This document shows, piece by piece, positions 16,001 to 27,846 of a stretch of 64,000 nt of DNA. The number at the start of each line of letters is the position of its first letter. The stretch's first letter is position 1. Origin of the DNA: Casuarina equisetifolia (taxonomy: Eukaryota; Streptophyta; Magnoliopsida; Fagales; Casuarinaceae); contig CM052360.1 in NCBI GenBank assembly GCA_028551475.1, forward strand, positions 20,804,682 through 20,868,681. Reading direction: 5' to 3'. The position numbers were made by a program, and so were the translations under genes. A model generated the notes under the pieces. It was not told the DNA's origin. It saw only the letters and a list, made by a program, of their open reading frames with translations, and made no database searches.

Positions 16001-18166
16001 AGGCGAAAATGATACAAGTTCTAAATTCATATCAAAAGTCCAACTTGGTGCTGACATTCACATCAATCGCAATGTCATTTGGACTCCATTTACATATATA
16101 TATGTATATGTATATATATATTATTTGCTGATGACGAGTGTGTGATCCTTTTTATTTAATAATATTAACTTAAAATTATGTTTCCTGTCATTTCAGTAAG
16201 GCCTCTTCTTTTAATTGCCCCAAAATTTCTAACTTATTTCAGGCTTTATACTAGCTTAGTTACAGGTTGAACGTGAATCAGTAAACTTATTTTCTAGCAT
16301 CAGTTTTGTTAGACATGCTGTCTTCTAATGTATGAAGACCTGCATCTTTTTCTTTGTGGTGAAGGGTGGCCACGTTTTTAATTCACCTTCTTTATTTCAA
16401 ATAAAATGCGTTTCTGCTTTTGCTGTTTCAGGGTTGTCAAAACTAACATCTGATCCGAGACCAGCTATTAGAAAGAGTTCTTTGGAAGTGCTGTTTAACA
16501 TTCTGAAGGATCACGGTCATCTCTTTTCGCGCCCATTTTGGACTGTTGTCTTTGATTCTGTTATTTTCCCCATGTTTAGCTTATCTGACAAGGGAGAGAT
16601 GCAAGTTGAAGACAATGAATTTTCACCGGGCTCAAGATCACATTCCGAAGGAAGTACATGGGACTCTGAAACTTCTACAGTCGCAGCACAATGTCTAGTG
16701 GATCTTTTTGTCAGTCTTTTCTATTTGATAAGGTCTCACCTACCAGTATTAGTATCAATACTAACGGGATTTATCAGAAGTCCTATTCAAGGTCCAGCTA
16801 GCACTGGCGTTGCTGCATTGATGCGTTTGGCGAGCAATTTGGGAAGCAGGCTTTCCCATGATGAATGGAGAGAAATATTTCTTGCTTTGAAGGAGGCAGC
16901 GACATCATCAGTGCCTGCATTTATGAATGTCTTGAGATCCATGGACAGAATCGAGGTGCCTGGCAATTCTCGATCTTATGCTGACTTGGAAACATCTTCT
17001 GATCATATCTTGACAACCGATGATCTTGAGGATGATAATCTTCAAATTGCACAATATGTGGTTTCAAGATTGAAGAGTCATATAGCTATGCAGCTTCTCA
17101 TTCTACAGGTTACTTCCACCATCTGTCTACATAGATACTGTGTGTGTGTGTGTGTGTGTGAATTTAAATAGAAGTGCTCACACTTGCATGTATATGTGGT
17201 TGCGATGTTCTAAAAATGTTGAGAAAATTAAATTTAGATTTTTTGAATCTATGATTGTTTCCAGAATTTATTTATTTATTATTATTATTTTTTTTTCAAA
17301 TGGAGTTGGGCGACTATTGAACCTTCATGCTCTTTCCTCACATATGTTCTCAAGTAATATCGTTGTAAAAAATGAATGAGAACTATTAACCTACTGGCAA
17401 AAACCATAAATTTTTATAATGCAGGCAAATTTGATGTTGAACGTCTTACATGAGAAATTTCTTTCAACTCTTTCGTTGACGACAATATTCCAGGGTATTC
17501 TCCTTGAAGATGAATTTGAGACAAAGTCTTAACATTTTTAATCTTTCCTCATTTCAGGTTGTGACTGATCTTCACAAAGCACACCTAGAATCCCTATCAC
17601 TTGACAACATTGTGATCCTCCGTGATATATTTTCTTTTATCTCATCACATGCCCACCAACTGAACTCGGAGACAGGCCTGCAGAAGAAGCTGTCGATAGT
17701 CTGCTCCATCCTGGAGATTTCCGAACCCCCCCTTGTTCATTTTGAAAATGACTCTCACCTGAATTACCTCAACTTCGTCAAAAAGTTACTTTCAGATAAC
17801 CCATCTCTGTCAGAAAAGATGAACATTGAAGCAGAACTCGTGGCCGTATGTCAAACGATATTGCAGATATATCTCAACTGTACTGGTTCCTCCTTGACCC
17901 ATGCGAACTCAGCAGACCAAGGAATGCGACGCTGCATTGTTCCACTAGGTTCCGCCAAAAAGGAAGAACTGGGGGCCAGGACTCACCTACTAATCTTAGC
18001 ATTACGCGCATTGGGTACTCTGGACAGGGATTCTTTTAGGAGGTACGCTTCTCAATTCTTTCCTTTGTTGGTGGATCTTGTGCGGAGTGAGCATAGCTCA
18101 GGAGAAGTTCCGCGTGTTCTAAGCAATGTGTTCCAATCCTGTATAGGCCCTATAATAATGGAATGA
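7001..18166 (+). CDS. BIG1: BIG1-type ARF guanine-nucleotide exchange factor (Sec7)
   Basis: Large ARF-GEF that loads GTP on ARF GTPases at the trans-Golgi network and drives coat recruitment for secretion and vacuolar traffic. Exons: 7001-8070, 8694-9011, 11450-11780, 12027-12449, 12795-13087, 13448-13721, 13992-14494, 14862-15183, 15480-15834, 16432-17108 and 17558-18166, giving 1724 aa (Arabidopsis BIG1 ~1690). The start is the only in-frame ATG; the protein opens MSASQTLGG, followed by the DCB motif [22 protein letters not shown] region fills residues 1-560. The Sec7 domain is at about 574-750, with the glutamic finger at Glu663 in [15 protein letters not shown] context. HDS regions follow. 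Leu701 sits where GNOM has the BFA-determining Met696. The first intron has a GC donor and the second is 2.4 kb. Assignment to BIG1 rather than BIG2/3 rests on the N-terminus and on gene order. Confidence 0.95.
8069..8076 (+). other. GC-AG intron donor site (BIG1 intron 1)
   Basis: The conserved protein requires the join GAG AG|G TTC between 8070 and 8694. The intron therefore starts GCAAGT at 8071 and ends CAG at 8693. AG|GCAAGT is the consensus of the rare but functional GC-AG class of U2 introns. No GT donor nearby keeps the frame. Confidence 0.88.
9012..11449 (+). other. Long second intron of BIG1 with simple repeats and a hairpin
   Basis: This 2.4 kb intron is much longer than its neighbours (200-700 bases). 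It contains an (ATTTTT)n run at 9575-9602, an (AAAATT)n-like run at about 10340-10368, and a perfect 7-base-stem inverted repeat, GTGGCTA-CA-TAGCCAC, at 10374-10389. No coding remnant was found. The extra length is probably an old, eroded insertion. Confidence 0.55.
17141..17160. repeat. (TG)n microsatellite in BIG1 intron 10
   Basis: Ten TG dinucleotides just inside the tenth intron, 33 bases after the donor. Confidence 0.9.
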
Positions 18167-20553
18167 TGTTCTATCCTTGTGTTATGTCACCCACAGATGC
18201 CATTGTTGAACTTCCAATTTTGTCAAGATATTAGCTATTAATTATTTTTTTCTGTAGTATATGAAAAGGGTCGATTTCCTTACCCTTGAATAGAATGTAT
18301 GAGCTTCCTGCTACTGACGTTAATTGTAAAAGTTACCATTCCAAATGCCTTAACTTATCTGCCACTGAAAGTCAGACTGATGTATTCATAACGTTTACTT
18401 TTCGTCACTTTATCTGCCCTGATAAGTTGCCATAATGTTCTGCCACAATAAGTCAATTGGACATGATCTATTAATGCAGCTAAATAATTTCTCGCAGCAA
18501 CCACTCTTGAATTATAAAGCTGGAACCCGAAGAATATTAGTTAACTTGAATCAACTGCTTTCGTGTCCTCGTCTTCGATTCTTAATGTCTAGATTTCGTG
18601 ACGAATACGGCATATGGAATGGTAAATGAGTTCAAGTGTCAAATTTGGGATCAAGAACTCTTAGGTAGCCCACACATTCACAAGAGATAGGTGCTTGGGG
18701 ACTTTGGATATATTTTCTATCTAGTCTTTCGACCCACAATTAGTCGTTTGTCATGTCAATCTTGTTGAACATACGGAAACCTGTTGTGTATTTAATGATA
18801 TGCCGTGTCACCTAGACAACTATTTTAAAAAATAAAAATTATTAAATAAATAAAATTAATAGGGATCTATATTATTGTCACCCACAGACCCAATTGAGAA
18901 AGCTGACAGAAGACTAGTTTTAATAGGAATCATAAAAATGAGTTCATGCAATGGTCTCATTAATGGAGGGATAGTGGAGGTAGGAATGACCAGATATATT
19001 ACTTTATAAAGGAATAATACAAATGACTTTATATCACTGTCTCATCGCATGCGCATTGGAGGTAGACGTCGAGTCTTCATCATAAATAAGTGAGGTTGAG
19101 AGGGCTTCACTTTCCCATTCTTTGTATGGTTGGAGGGAAATAAATATTGAAGAATTTTCACACTTTTATTTTCATTTTTTTAAAATATTTTTTATGACTA
19201 TTGATTTGATTTATAATATTTCTATAATTGGCACTATGGAACTCAATCCTTATCATACTGTTTCCATTTTAGCTTTGTTTGATGGTTTAAATTGGAGAGT
19301 CCAAAGCATGCACAAGTTGGTTAAAAATGCAACAAAGGGAATTCGAATTTGAGATACTTACTTCACAATATATCTTACATGATTCTTACTATTTCAACTA
19401 CACTCAAGGAAACGTGAAGAGAAAATTATCTACTATGTTCTAATGATGTGTCATATTTTCAATAAAAGTCTAACAAAGGACGTTACATGTCATCCAAATA
19501 AAAATCAATTCACTAACCACCAAATTAAATTCGACAAATAAGGGTTGGCTGTCATTAAAGCAAAATTCAATGTAGTTGTCAAAAATTCAAGCTCGAGGGG
19601 CTGTTACATAATTGTGCTTGGTGGGATATTGTACAACTAGATAAGACTAGAGTTTGAGAATGACAAAATAAATTAAGAAAAAGAAATGTCAATGGTGCCA
19701 CCCATTTATGATCCACCAAACATGGAGGCAACTATCGTATTCAAGCTAGCATAATAATGGCCAGGAGTGAAGACAGTTCACGGTTCTTCTCTTCAAAGGT
19801 CAAGAAGTTCTCACAAGTCTATATTTAGATAATATAAAAATTTTGTTACGTCATTTTTAGTACATATTATTTCCTACCTAACATTGCTATGGAAAGGAAG
19901 AGTATTATGATATAATTTTATTTATTAAATTATTCTAAAAGACAAATTAATTAGTACAGGTTGAATAATAATATAAATAAATTTATTATATGTATGGTGT
20001 AACTTTTGTCAACAAGAAAAAAAAATTATAAAAACATTTATTCTTTAATTGTAACTTCATCCTGTCCAAGCCACGGAATGTAGGGAAGAATACCATAGAA
20101 AATCCTTTGGGATTTACAGGAACTGAATTCTTTATTTAGAGGTTTGAATGAACTATTAAACCTTTCCGGGATGCTTACATGAACTACAAAACATAATTGT
20201 TGGAACGTTTCGAGACCTCCTTGTTTTCATCATCTTCTAAGTTATATTCCATTCCTTAAACGGATTGTCTCGTATTGACATTCCAATTACGTAAACGAAC
20301 ATAGAAGTAATCGTCGCGTCCCATGAACAAAGTTAAACAATTCATTTTTTCAGGTTGAGGAGCTTTAACTTTCTCGTAAACTCAAATCCGATCCTTTGTT
20401 TGTTAATTGAGAAAACTTGTTTTTGGTATCTCCTAGAAGTTGTAGGCAATACTTTACAAATACTAGAACAAATATATTACAAGTTAGTCCTATTCAATAA
20501 TTCTTCAATTTGGGTTTGCGTGCTTGAGGAAACAGAAATTAAAGGGCTTGAAC
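18167..20553. other. Intergenic, nothing supported
   Basis: BIG1 3' flank followed by AT-rich DNA. No gene, RNA gene or complete mobile element was recognised. Confidence 0.5.
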
Positions 20554-20667
20554 TTTTTTTTTGGCAAGTAAGTAAATTTAATATATATTAATAATCAATA
20601 CAAGATGGTAAAGGGCATTGCCCAAATGATGAAATCATATATAACATTACAACATATCAAAAATGGT
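20554..20667 (-). mobile_element. 3' end of a degenerate non-LTR retroposon (minus strand)
   Basis: Read on the minus strand, a segment containing ACCATCTTGTATTGAT ends in an A run (T run at 20554-20562 on the plus strand). The same segment, in the same order and with the same A tail, occurs on the plus strand at 37638-37750. Similarity between the two copies covers roughly 110 bases. Two dispersed copies with 3' A tails suggest LINE- or SINE-type retroposition. No reverse transcriptase or target-site duplication could be recognised. Confidence 0.5.
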
Positions 20668-21270
20668 TTCTCAAGTTTTTAAGTGTGTTGGATACACAAG
20701 TTTTTAGTTTGTTTTGAAAAATCTTTTTGACATAATAAAATTTATCTCTTAAAAACCTTTTAAAGGTTTTCAAAGTTACATATCTAGAATTTATAGTGTT
20801 TCTAAAAATCATACTATTTTTTTCATTCTAAATGACATACAGAAAAGATGCAAACACAAACTTAAATATATATATATATATATTAAAAAAATTTCTTTTT
20901 GTACAATGAAAGAGTTAATAAATCATTGAATGTTATGATAGTATTAGAGTATGAAGACTTATTCCAAAACCTTAAAATTTTAGGTGAAAAAGTTACAATA
21001 TTTATAAATTTCAAAGCTTATTCTCTCACTATCAATGTATGATATTTACATCTCCAATATTCCTCCTCACGTAAGCTTAAAGGCTTATCTTGTCAATATG
21101 ATGTGAGACATCAACATCTTCAACAAATAGCATCACATTAAGTAACCTCTCTAGTTATGTCTATATTGAAGTCAAAGAAACAAAAATTAAAGGGTTTGAT
21201 TTACATCGACATCTCTAAGCATTTTTCAATGATCAAAACAATAAAGATTGTACGGGTCAAAAATTTGAGA

Positions 21271-21500
21271 AAATAGTCCAGCAAGTTGAGCAGTGTCATT
21301 TTCTAGTTTTAAACAGGTGATCCATTTTTCTAAGATCGAAAATGATAAAAGATTGCATGCACCAAAAAATCCTTCAAATAGATATAAGGTAAGGGTTATT
21401 TTTTCATGTGAAATGGGAAATTCAAAGCTTAATAATTGTGGAAATAGTCAAGCCGGTAGAGCAGCATCATTTTCTGGTTTTAAACAAGGGGGTCCTTTTT
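21271..21500. repeat. Imperfect direct repeat, period ~171
   Basis: About 58 bases at 21271-21330 recur at 21442-21500 (shared cores AAATAGTC, TCATTTTCT and GTTTTAAACA), with about 80% identity by eye. The DNA between is AT-rich and non-coding. Confidence 0.65.
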
Positions 21501-23602
21501 GTTTTGACGTGAACATCTACCACATTCACGTTGTGCGATGTGACTACGTAAAATCTATACGATGGATGTAGTCCATGAGAGTAGGGAGTTGGATTTTAAA
21601 GAAACTGAGAGTGATATTCCATCTCACGATGCCTGATTCATCCTGTTATGCAGAACTGACAACTAGTAAACCAAGGTTTTGGGTTGAAACCTTAAGAAAA
21701 CAAGGTTCGATCTTATAGATTTATGTAATTTTTGCGTTGATCAAAGTATGTTTACATGGTTGAATATTGAGTGTGTGTATATGTATATAAACTATTAAAA
21801 ATTATTAAAAAATAACTTATATCTAACTTAAAATTATCTTTTATAAACTCTTCTCTTAAGTTATTGTATATTTATATAGAGTTTAACACGATATTTCGTT
21901 GCGTAAAGAGAACATTGCCTTATGAGAAGGAATTCCATAAGCACAAGAGAACAGAAAATAGAACCCAAAATTTGATATTGTATTAAAAATTATAAAGAAT
22001 GGTGTATATCAAATCTAAAAAAGAAACTCATGTTTTAAATTATGCAATCATGGTACTAATCTGCAATCATTTACGAACTCCGTCATAGCCTGAATCTTAT
22101 CATGTCCGTTATACAGAAGGATACTTGCAAGTAAACCATTATCGAAAACCTTTGTTCAAGAGTGATGCAGGTTTCCACTTGATCAAGCTTATTCGTGGAT
22201 GTTCTTTGAAAACATAGGATACCGTCAACCATAACTATACAGAAAATCCTTAAAGACTTTCCCCGCTCTCAGTTTTAAGCTTTTATCTCTAAGACTTTGA
22301 AAACTGATCCTGATAATTGAAGGCTACAGAAGACGAATATGAATATGAAAGCTACAAGGTCAGCGGATCTAAGTCTATGTGAATGTCAAGGCAGCCACGT
22401 TGTTCTTACATTCCATTGATCAATGCTGAAAACCATATATAAAACAAAGATCAAATTGCTGATCCTCTGCTCCACGATACATGATTTATGAGGAAAGTTT
22501 AATGCCGGTCTTATTGTTCCAACCACCAATCTGTTTCCGAAACTCATTTTTGTCAAAATTGAGTAACTGCAGCATTACTCCACCAGACTATTGCTGGGTG
22601 ACTACTTGCTGGATGCAGACAACAAAGAATCACATGCCACATTCATCTGTTCCACATCCATTTACGACAAGTTTCTGAGAGTTTTATATACCCTGTTGAA
22701 ACAAAATGCCCGCCTGTCATTTTAGACTTTGTGTATCTCAACAAGAGGAAGCAACCAATATTTGATAAAAAAAAATGAAAATTTCGAAGCAGCAGGAAGA
22801 GAAGAAGATTATGGGTGCCATTTTTTCTCCACTAGGATTTGTTTGGTATCTCAATCAGTACTGCTGGGACGTAAGTAAAGACTGCGATGGGTTATTGACT
22901 TGTTGGGGGATTGCATTTTGGACCACATAGTGGGATTATGATAATGAGACATATATAATCCACGATCTGTTAATTATTCAGATTTGACAGAACGATATCC
23001 TGAAAAGTGAGATCTCTGTTAATGTTAAGTTTGAATGCACCAGAGAAATGGTTGATTTCGTGGGTTAATGATCTACAAACCATGTGCCTCTAAGAAGCCA
23101 AAACCAGGTAGGAGGCATAACCAACTATAAGTGTCTGGTTTTTCAAAAACAGTACATAGACGACTTTATCTCTTCTCCTTAAAACACTTTGGTTCTGTGT
23201 AGAGTCTTCTAAGAACTCTTCATCACGCGTCAATGATATTCAGATTTAAAACTAGTCATCGTTTCAATTTTATCTACAGGAAGCACATGAACTTCTTCTC
23301 CATTAAGTTATTTGAAGCCTGCGTAGTCTCTCCTCTCCCTCCCCCTATCGTGTTCTTTTGTTCTTTTCCCTCATCTGAGTTTCTTTATCTGTTTCTACCC
23401 TTTCCCACTTATGCTTTGCAACAAAGAAAGAAAGTGGCTTAAAATCCAAGTCTCATGCATAATCCAAGTCTTAAAATCAAAAGGAGAGTTAATTGATATT
23501 GTTAAAAGGTTCACTTTCTTTCTTAACGCTAGCTAGTAAAAGAGAATGATACTTTCATATATAAAGATTACAATAGATATGTACTAATAATTTTGACTCG
23601 TT
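21501..23602. other. Intergenic, nothing supported
   Basis: AT-rich spacer. Short open frames here have no recognisable domain and coding-unlike composition. Confidence 0.45.
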
Positions 23603-23810
23603 CATGTGAGAAACACTTCTTTTGGAGGAATCTAATCTACAAGCACATAAGCACTTCAATACAGCCTTAGCTTTAATACAATATTAAAAATATATAAGGA
23701 GCACAATATATAAGCATATTGATAATATGAGTCACGCCACACCCAATTTCGACACACCTACATGTGAAAACCTCTTATGGAGGGATCCAATCTACAAGCA
23801 AACAAGCAAC
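23603..23810. repeat. Imperfect direct repeat, period ~158
   Basis: The segment at 23603-23655 (starting CATGTGAGAAACACTTCTTT) recurs diverged at 23761-23810 (CATGTGAAAACCTCTTATGG), both continuing into AATCTACAAGCA. It is non-coding. Confidence 0.6.
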
Positions 23811-25341
23811 TTTCTTAAATTCTAAGTAATATTAAAAATGAACCGAAGCTAAGGACATTTTCTTGCCCTCTTCTTTCTGTTGTTATAAGAGAACCAATAG
23901 CAACAAGCTGCGGTGACCTACAAGTTGGGCATTCTCTTCATTAATCTGGTTACCTTTGAATATGTCGATTAGGTCTATTCACTCGGACCCACTTTTTTGG
24001 TTCTTAGAGTAAAACGCCTTTCTTATTTTCCGCTTTGTAATTTCTATCAAATGACTTACCCAGTCAGTCATGGATACAAAAGTTGGGTCAAATTAATCAA
24101 TGCCTTATTGGAAACATTACTTGCTGGCTTGACTCACGAGGCCATCTCTTTCGAAGTCAAGATCAAATTTATCATCGAGTTCAAGTTTTGTGCGTGTTTC
24201 ATGAACCTTGTGCACTCAACTTGCCGTAGTCTCTTGCCCACATTCACTCGTGAAGCAAGATGGAAAACCACTAAAGTAGCTTGGATTTGACTTGGATCAG
24301 AAGAGCCCACTCTTTCAAACCTATGCCTAATAAGTTTCCAATAAAATATCATTGAAAATCTTACACTTTTTTCAACACGGTAATATAAAAATAAAACTTG
24401 TTTACTCATATCATCACCTACCACCCTTTCCCAATTATTTATTCCTTGGCTTTTGTATTTTGGAATTTTAATGGTTTAGGCACAATCCAGTCTAGTTGGT
24501 AAAATGAGACTAACTCCCTAAAGAGGGGATCTTCCCATTGATTTCCATCGTACTTGTTTTGGATGGAATACTTACAAATTACAAATCCATGCATATAAAC
24601 ATTGACAGAAAAAAGGTCAACTTTCTCCCCTTTCCAATTCTCTACCCACTTCCGACATTTCCTTTTGGCTTTTGGGGCACAAAAGTATATTGCTTATCTT
24701 GGTTCTAAACCTGACGGCAGAATCCCACCAGGGGAATTACAAGTACATTTGAATCTCAACAATGAGAGCCATTTGGTTACAAACTCTAAATCATATTTTG
24801 ATTTGATATATACATTTTTACAATTAATCTTAAAGAAGGAAGTCAAATCTACATAATACTATGATCTAAAATCAAATACTTTATAAATTAGATTATGGTA
24901 ATTTTTTATTTCAATTGTCATATTTATCGCTCTTTTGTGCTTAATCGTTCTTTCTCTTCTAGTTTAAATTTTAGAACAACAAATTCTTATTCATGAATTA
25001 AGTTCGATCATTTACTTCATTTAAGGAATCTTTTCCTTGTACACTGAATTCTCGTGATTTTTTTTAAGCAATTGGTCAGGAATAAAAGTTGGCCACACGT
25101 TATCAACATAAGTTGTTGATCTCTCCTCCACGAAAAACTTGTTTAGGACAAAATCCATGCAAGAATCGTGTAGGAAAATGATATATATGAAATAAGATAG
25201 CAAGAGTAAAGGGTAAGAAAGCAATAACCAGTGATGGACGTGAACAAGTTGGGAAGACAACAGAAAATGAAAAAGACAAAAGATGGTAGCTAAGCAAGAA
25301 AGGCCCAGGAAGTCGGTCGACAAGAAGTGAAAGTGTAAACC
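23811..25341. other. Intergenic, upstream of HMGR
   Basis: AT-rich spacer with no supported gene. The last few hundred bases probably belong to the HMGR promoter. Confidence 0.45.
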
Positions 25342-25430
25342 TTTGACCAAACCCATGTTTTCGTCGTTCCACACGTGCCAACCCACAGTGAATGGCCTCT
25401 CCTAGTACGTGTGAATTGGGCTATAAATAG
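25342..25430 (+). promoter_or_regulatory. HMGR core promoter: W-box, G-box and TATA box
   Basis: A TATA box (CTATAAATAG) lies at 25421-25430, about 165 bases before the chosen HMGR start. Upstream are a perfect G-box CACGTG at 25372-25377, an ACGTGT element at about 25407, and a TTGACC W-box-like core at about 25343. The G-box is a known binding core for plant bZIP and bHLH factors such as HY5 and PIFs, and the W-box for WRKY factors. Their use here is inference from position. Confidence 0.7.
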
Positions 25431-25593
25431 GCCTAATCGCTCTCGTCTCCCTTCAGACCTGAACAACCCACGAACAGAAAAGGTGTGTAGCCACAGACGA
25501 AGTCAAGAGTATCTTCCGTTGGATTTGCCGAAGGCGATTCCAGCGTCGAACGAAGCTATCTGGGTTGTTACCGGATTTTTCTGCCATTCTAGG

Positions 25594-27531
25594 ATGGACA
25601 ACCGCCGCCGATCGGTGAATAAGCCCGTGGTGCCGATGAAAGACATGAAGATGAGGGTGGCTGTGGATGGAGAGAAGGAGCCCAGAGCTGCTGAAGCTCT
25701 GCCTTTGCCTCTGCATCTCACCAATGCGGTGTTCTTCACACTTTTCTTCTCGGTGGTGTACTTCTTGCTGACACGGTGGAGGGAGAAGATCCGCAAGTCG
25801 ATCCCTTTGCACGTCATCGACTTCTCCGAGATCGTTGCCCTGGTGGCTTTTGTCGCTTCCTTTGTCTATCTTCTAGGCTTCTTCGGCTTAGATTTCGTGC
25901 AGTCCATTTTTCGGCCTTCTGCCGACGTCTGGGCGGCCGACGATGACAAAAACGCTGGCGACGACGTGATTCTTGAAGAGGACAGTCGGAAGGTCCCCTG
26001 CGGCGCTGGGCTCGTCGATTGCGCACCGCCTGCTTCCAAAGTTGTGCCGGCGGCGGCGGTGGCGACCCCAGCGAGCGAAGAGGACGAGGAGATCATAAAG
26101 TCGGTGGTGGAGGGGAAGGTCCCGTCATACTCGCTCGAGTCCAAGCTTGGTGACTGCAAGAGGGCGGCAGCGATCCGGCGAGAGGCGGTGCAGAGGTTGA
26201 CAGGGAAGTCCATAGATGGGTTGCCACTGGAGGGCTTCGATTACCAGTCCATTTTGGGTCAGTGCTGCGAGATGCCGGTGGGCTACATCCAGATTCCGGT
26301 GGGGATCGCCGGCCCACTATTGCTGGACGGTAGGGAATACTCGGTCCCCATGGCCACCACGGAGGGGTGCTTGGTGGCCAGCACCAACAGAGGCTGCAAG
26401 GCCATCCACCTGTCTGGCGGCGCAACCACCGTCCTGTTAAAGGATGCGATGACGAGAGCTCCTGTTGTCAGGTTCGCCACCGCCCAAAGGGCTGCCGAGT
26501 TGAAGTTTTTCCTGGAGGACCCAGCAAACTTCGAGACCTTATCCGTGGTTTTCAACCAGTCCAGCAGATTTGCCCGCCTCCAGAGCATCAATTGTAGCCT
26601 TGCCGGGAAGAATCTGTACATCAGATTCTCTTCTAGCACAGGGGACGCCATGGGGATGAACATGATCTCCAAAGGTGTCCAGAACGTCTTGGATTTCCTC
26701 CAGAACGACTTCCCTGACATGGATGTCATTGGCATCTCCGGAAACTTCTGCTCGGACAAGAAGCCTGCTGCAGTGAACTGGATCGAGGGGCGGGGCAAGT
26801 CCGTGGTTTGCGAGGCTAACATATCCGGTGACGTGGTGAAGAAGGTCCTCAAAACCAATGTTGCAGCCTTGGTGGAACTCAACATGCTCAAAAACCTTGC
26901 TGGTTCCGCTATGGCTGGAGCTTTGGGCGGCTTTAACGCCCATGCCAGCAACATCGTCACCGCCGTCTACATCGCCACCGGCCAAGATCCCGCACAGAAT
27001 GTCGAGAGTTCTCACTGTATCACGATGATGGAAGCCATCAACGATGGAAAGGATCTTCACGTCTCTGTCACCATGCCCTCTATCGAGGTAAAAACTATAC
27101 CCTTTGATTCCTCACGTCAAATCCTAGACTAGAAGAAACCCGTGACTGTTGGAACTCCTGTTTTCCAGTTTAAAAAAAACATTCTTTGCCAACCATCCTA
27201 GCCAAAGTAGTTTGGGACATTCATCGAATAGTTAGAAGACAAATATTTCTAAGTCTCACGTGGCTATACAACCTCTTTCTTCCTTCAGGTTGGTACAGTC
27301 GGAGGAGGCACCCAGCTTGCTTCTCAGTCAGCATGCTTGAACCTGCTCGGAGTGAAGGGTGCAAACCGAGAGGCAGCTGGATCAAACGCAAGGCTGCTGG
27401 CCACCATCGTCGCTGGTTCTGTCCTCGCCGGCGAGATCTCCCTTATGTCTGCTCTGGCAGCAGGACAGCTTGTCAACAGCCATATGAAGTACAACAGGTC
27501 GACCAAGGATGCCCCAAAGGTTTCCACTTAA
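25594..27531 (+). CDS. HMGR: 3-hydroxy-3-methylglutaryl-CoA reductase
   Basis: ER-anchored enzyme that reduces HMG-CoA to mevalonate with two NADPH, the rate-limiting step of cytosolic isoprenoid and sterol synthesis. Exons 25594-27087 and 27289-27531 give 578 aa. The frame is open upstream to 25375, but those codons lie before or around the TATA box, and MDNRRR is the usual plant start. Visible parts: an Arg-rich N-terminus, two membrane spans at about 43-61 and 79-103, an acidic/Ala-rich linker at 105-165, and a catalytic domain. That domain has the HMG-CoA-binding [10 protein letters not shown] (226-235), catalytic Glu257 in TTEGC, the NADPH motif DAMGMN (351-356), the catalytic Lys in DKKPAAVNW (388-396), Asp465, GTVGGGTQ (500-507), and His563 in SHMKYNRS. 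Ser569 matches the SnRK1 phosphorylation site of plant HMGRs. Only one intron is present; most plant HMGR genes have three. Exon 1 is GC-rich with long antisense open frames. Confidence 0.97.
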
Positions 27532-27846
27532 TGGAACAGAAGCGACATGCAACCACTCTCGGGGCTTCAAAAGCCTCGTAAATCATGTAAAACATCCATA
27601 ATCAACTACTTTTGAATCAAGTTTCGGTTAGGCGTGGATACTCTAGACATAAAGATACAAAGCACATCGGTGCAAAGAAAACCGTTTGTTTGTATTCTTT
27701 TTATTTTTATTTTTATTTCTTTATCCTTCTTCTCCATCTTCCTATCGATCTATTCAAGTCGTGTAAGAATTTCCCGCAAATTGTGTAGTTTGACGGAAGA
27801 TTTTCCAGTACCAGTTTTATTCTTTTGAACATTCTACTCCGCTTTC
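27532..27846. other. HMGR 3' flank
   Basis: 3' untranslated region and flank with a (TTTTTA)n-like run near 27700-27720. No further gene was seen. Confidence 0.5.

Noticed and set aside
24480..24560. tRNA-like or SINE A-box words (TCTAGTTGGTAAAATGAG)
   Set aside because: There is no matching B-box and no cloverleaf; too weak to annotate.
25375..25593. Longer N-terminus for HMGR (73 extra codons in frame)
   Set aside because: The upstream ATG lies before the TATA box at 25421-25430, and plant HMGRs start at MD(x)RRR.
26283..26960. 225-codon antisense open frame inside HMGR
   Set aside because: It is a by-product of GC-rich codon use in the sense frame; no domain and no conserved start.
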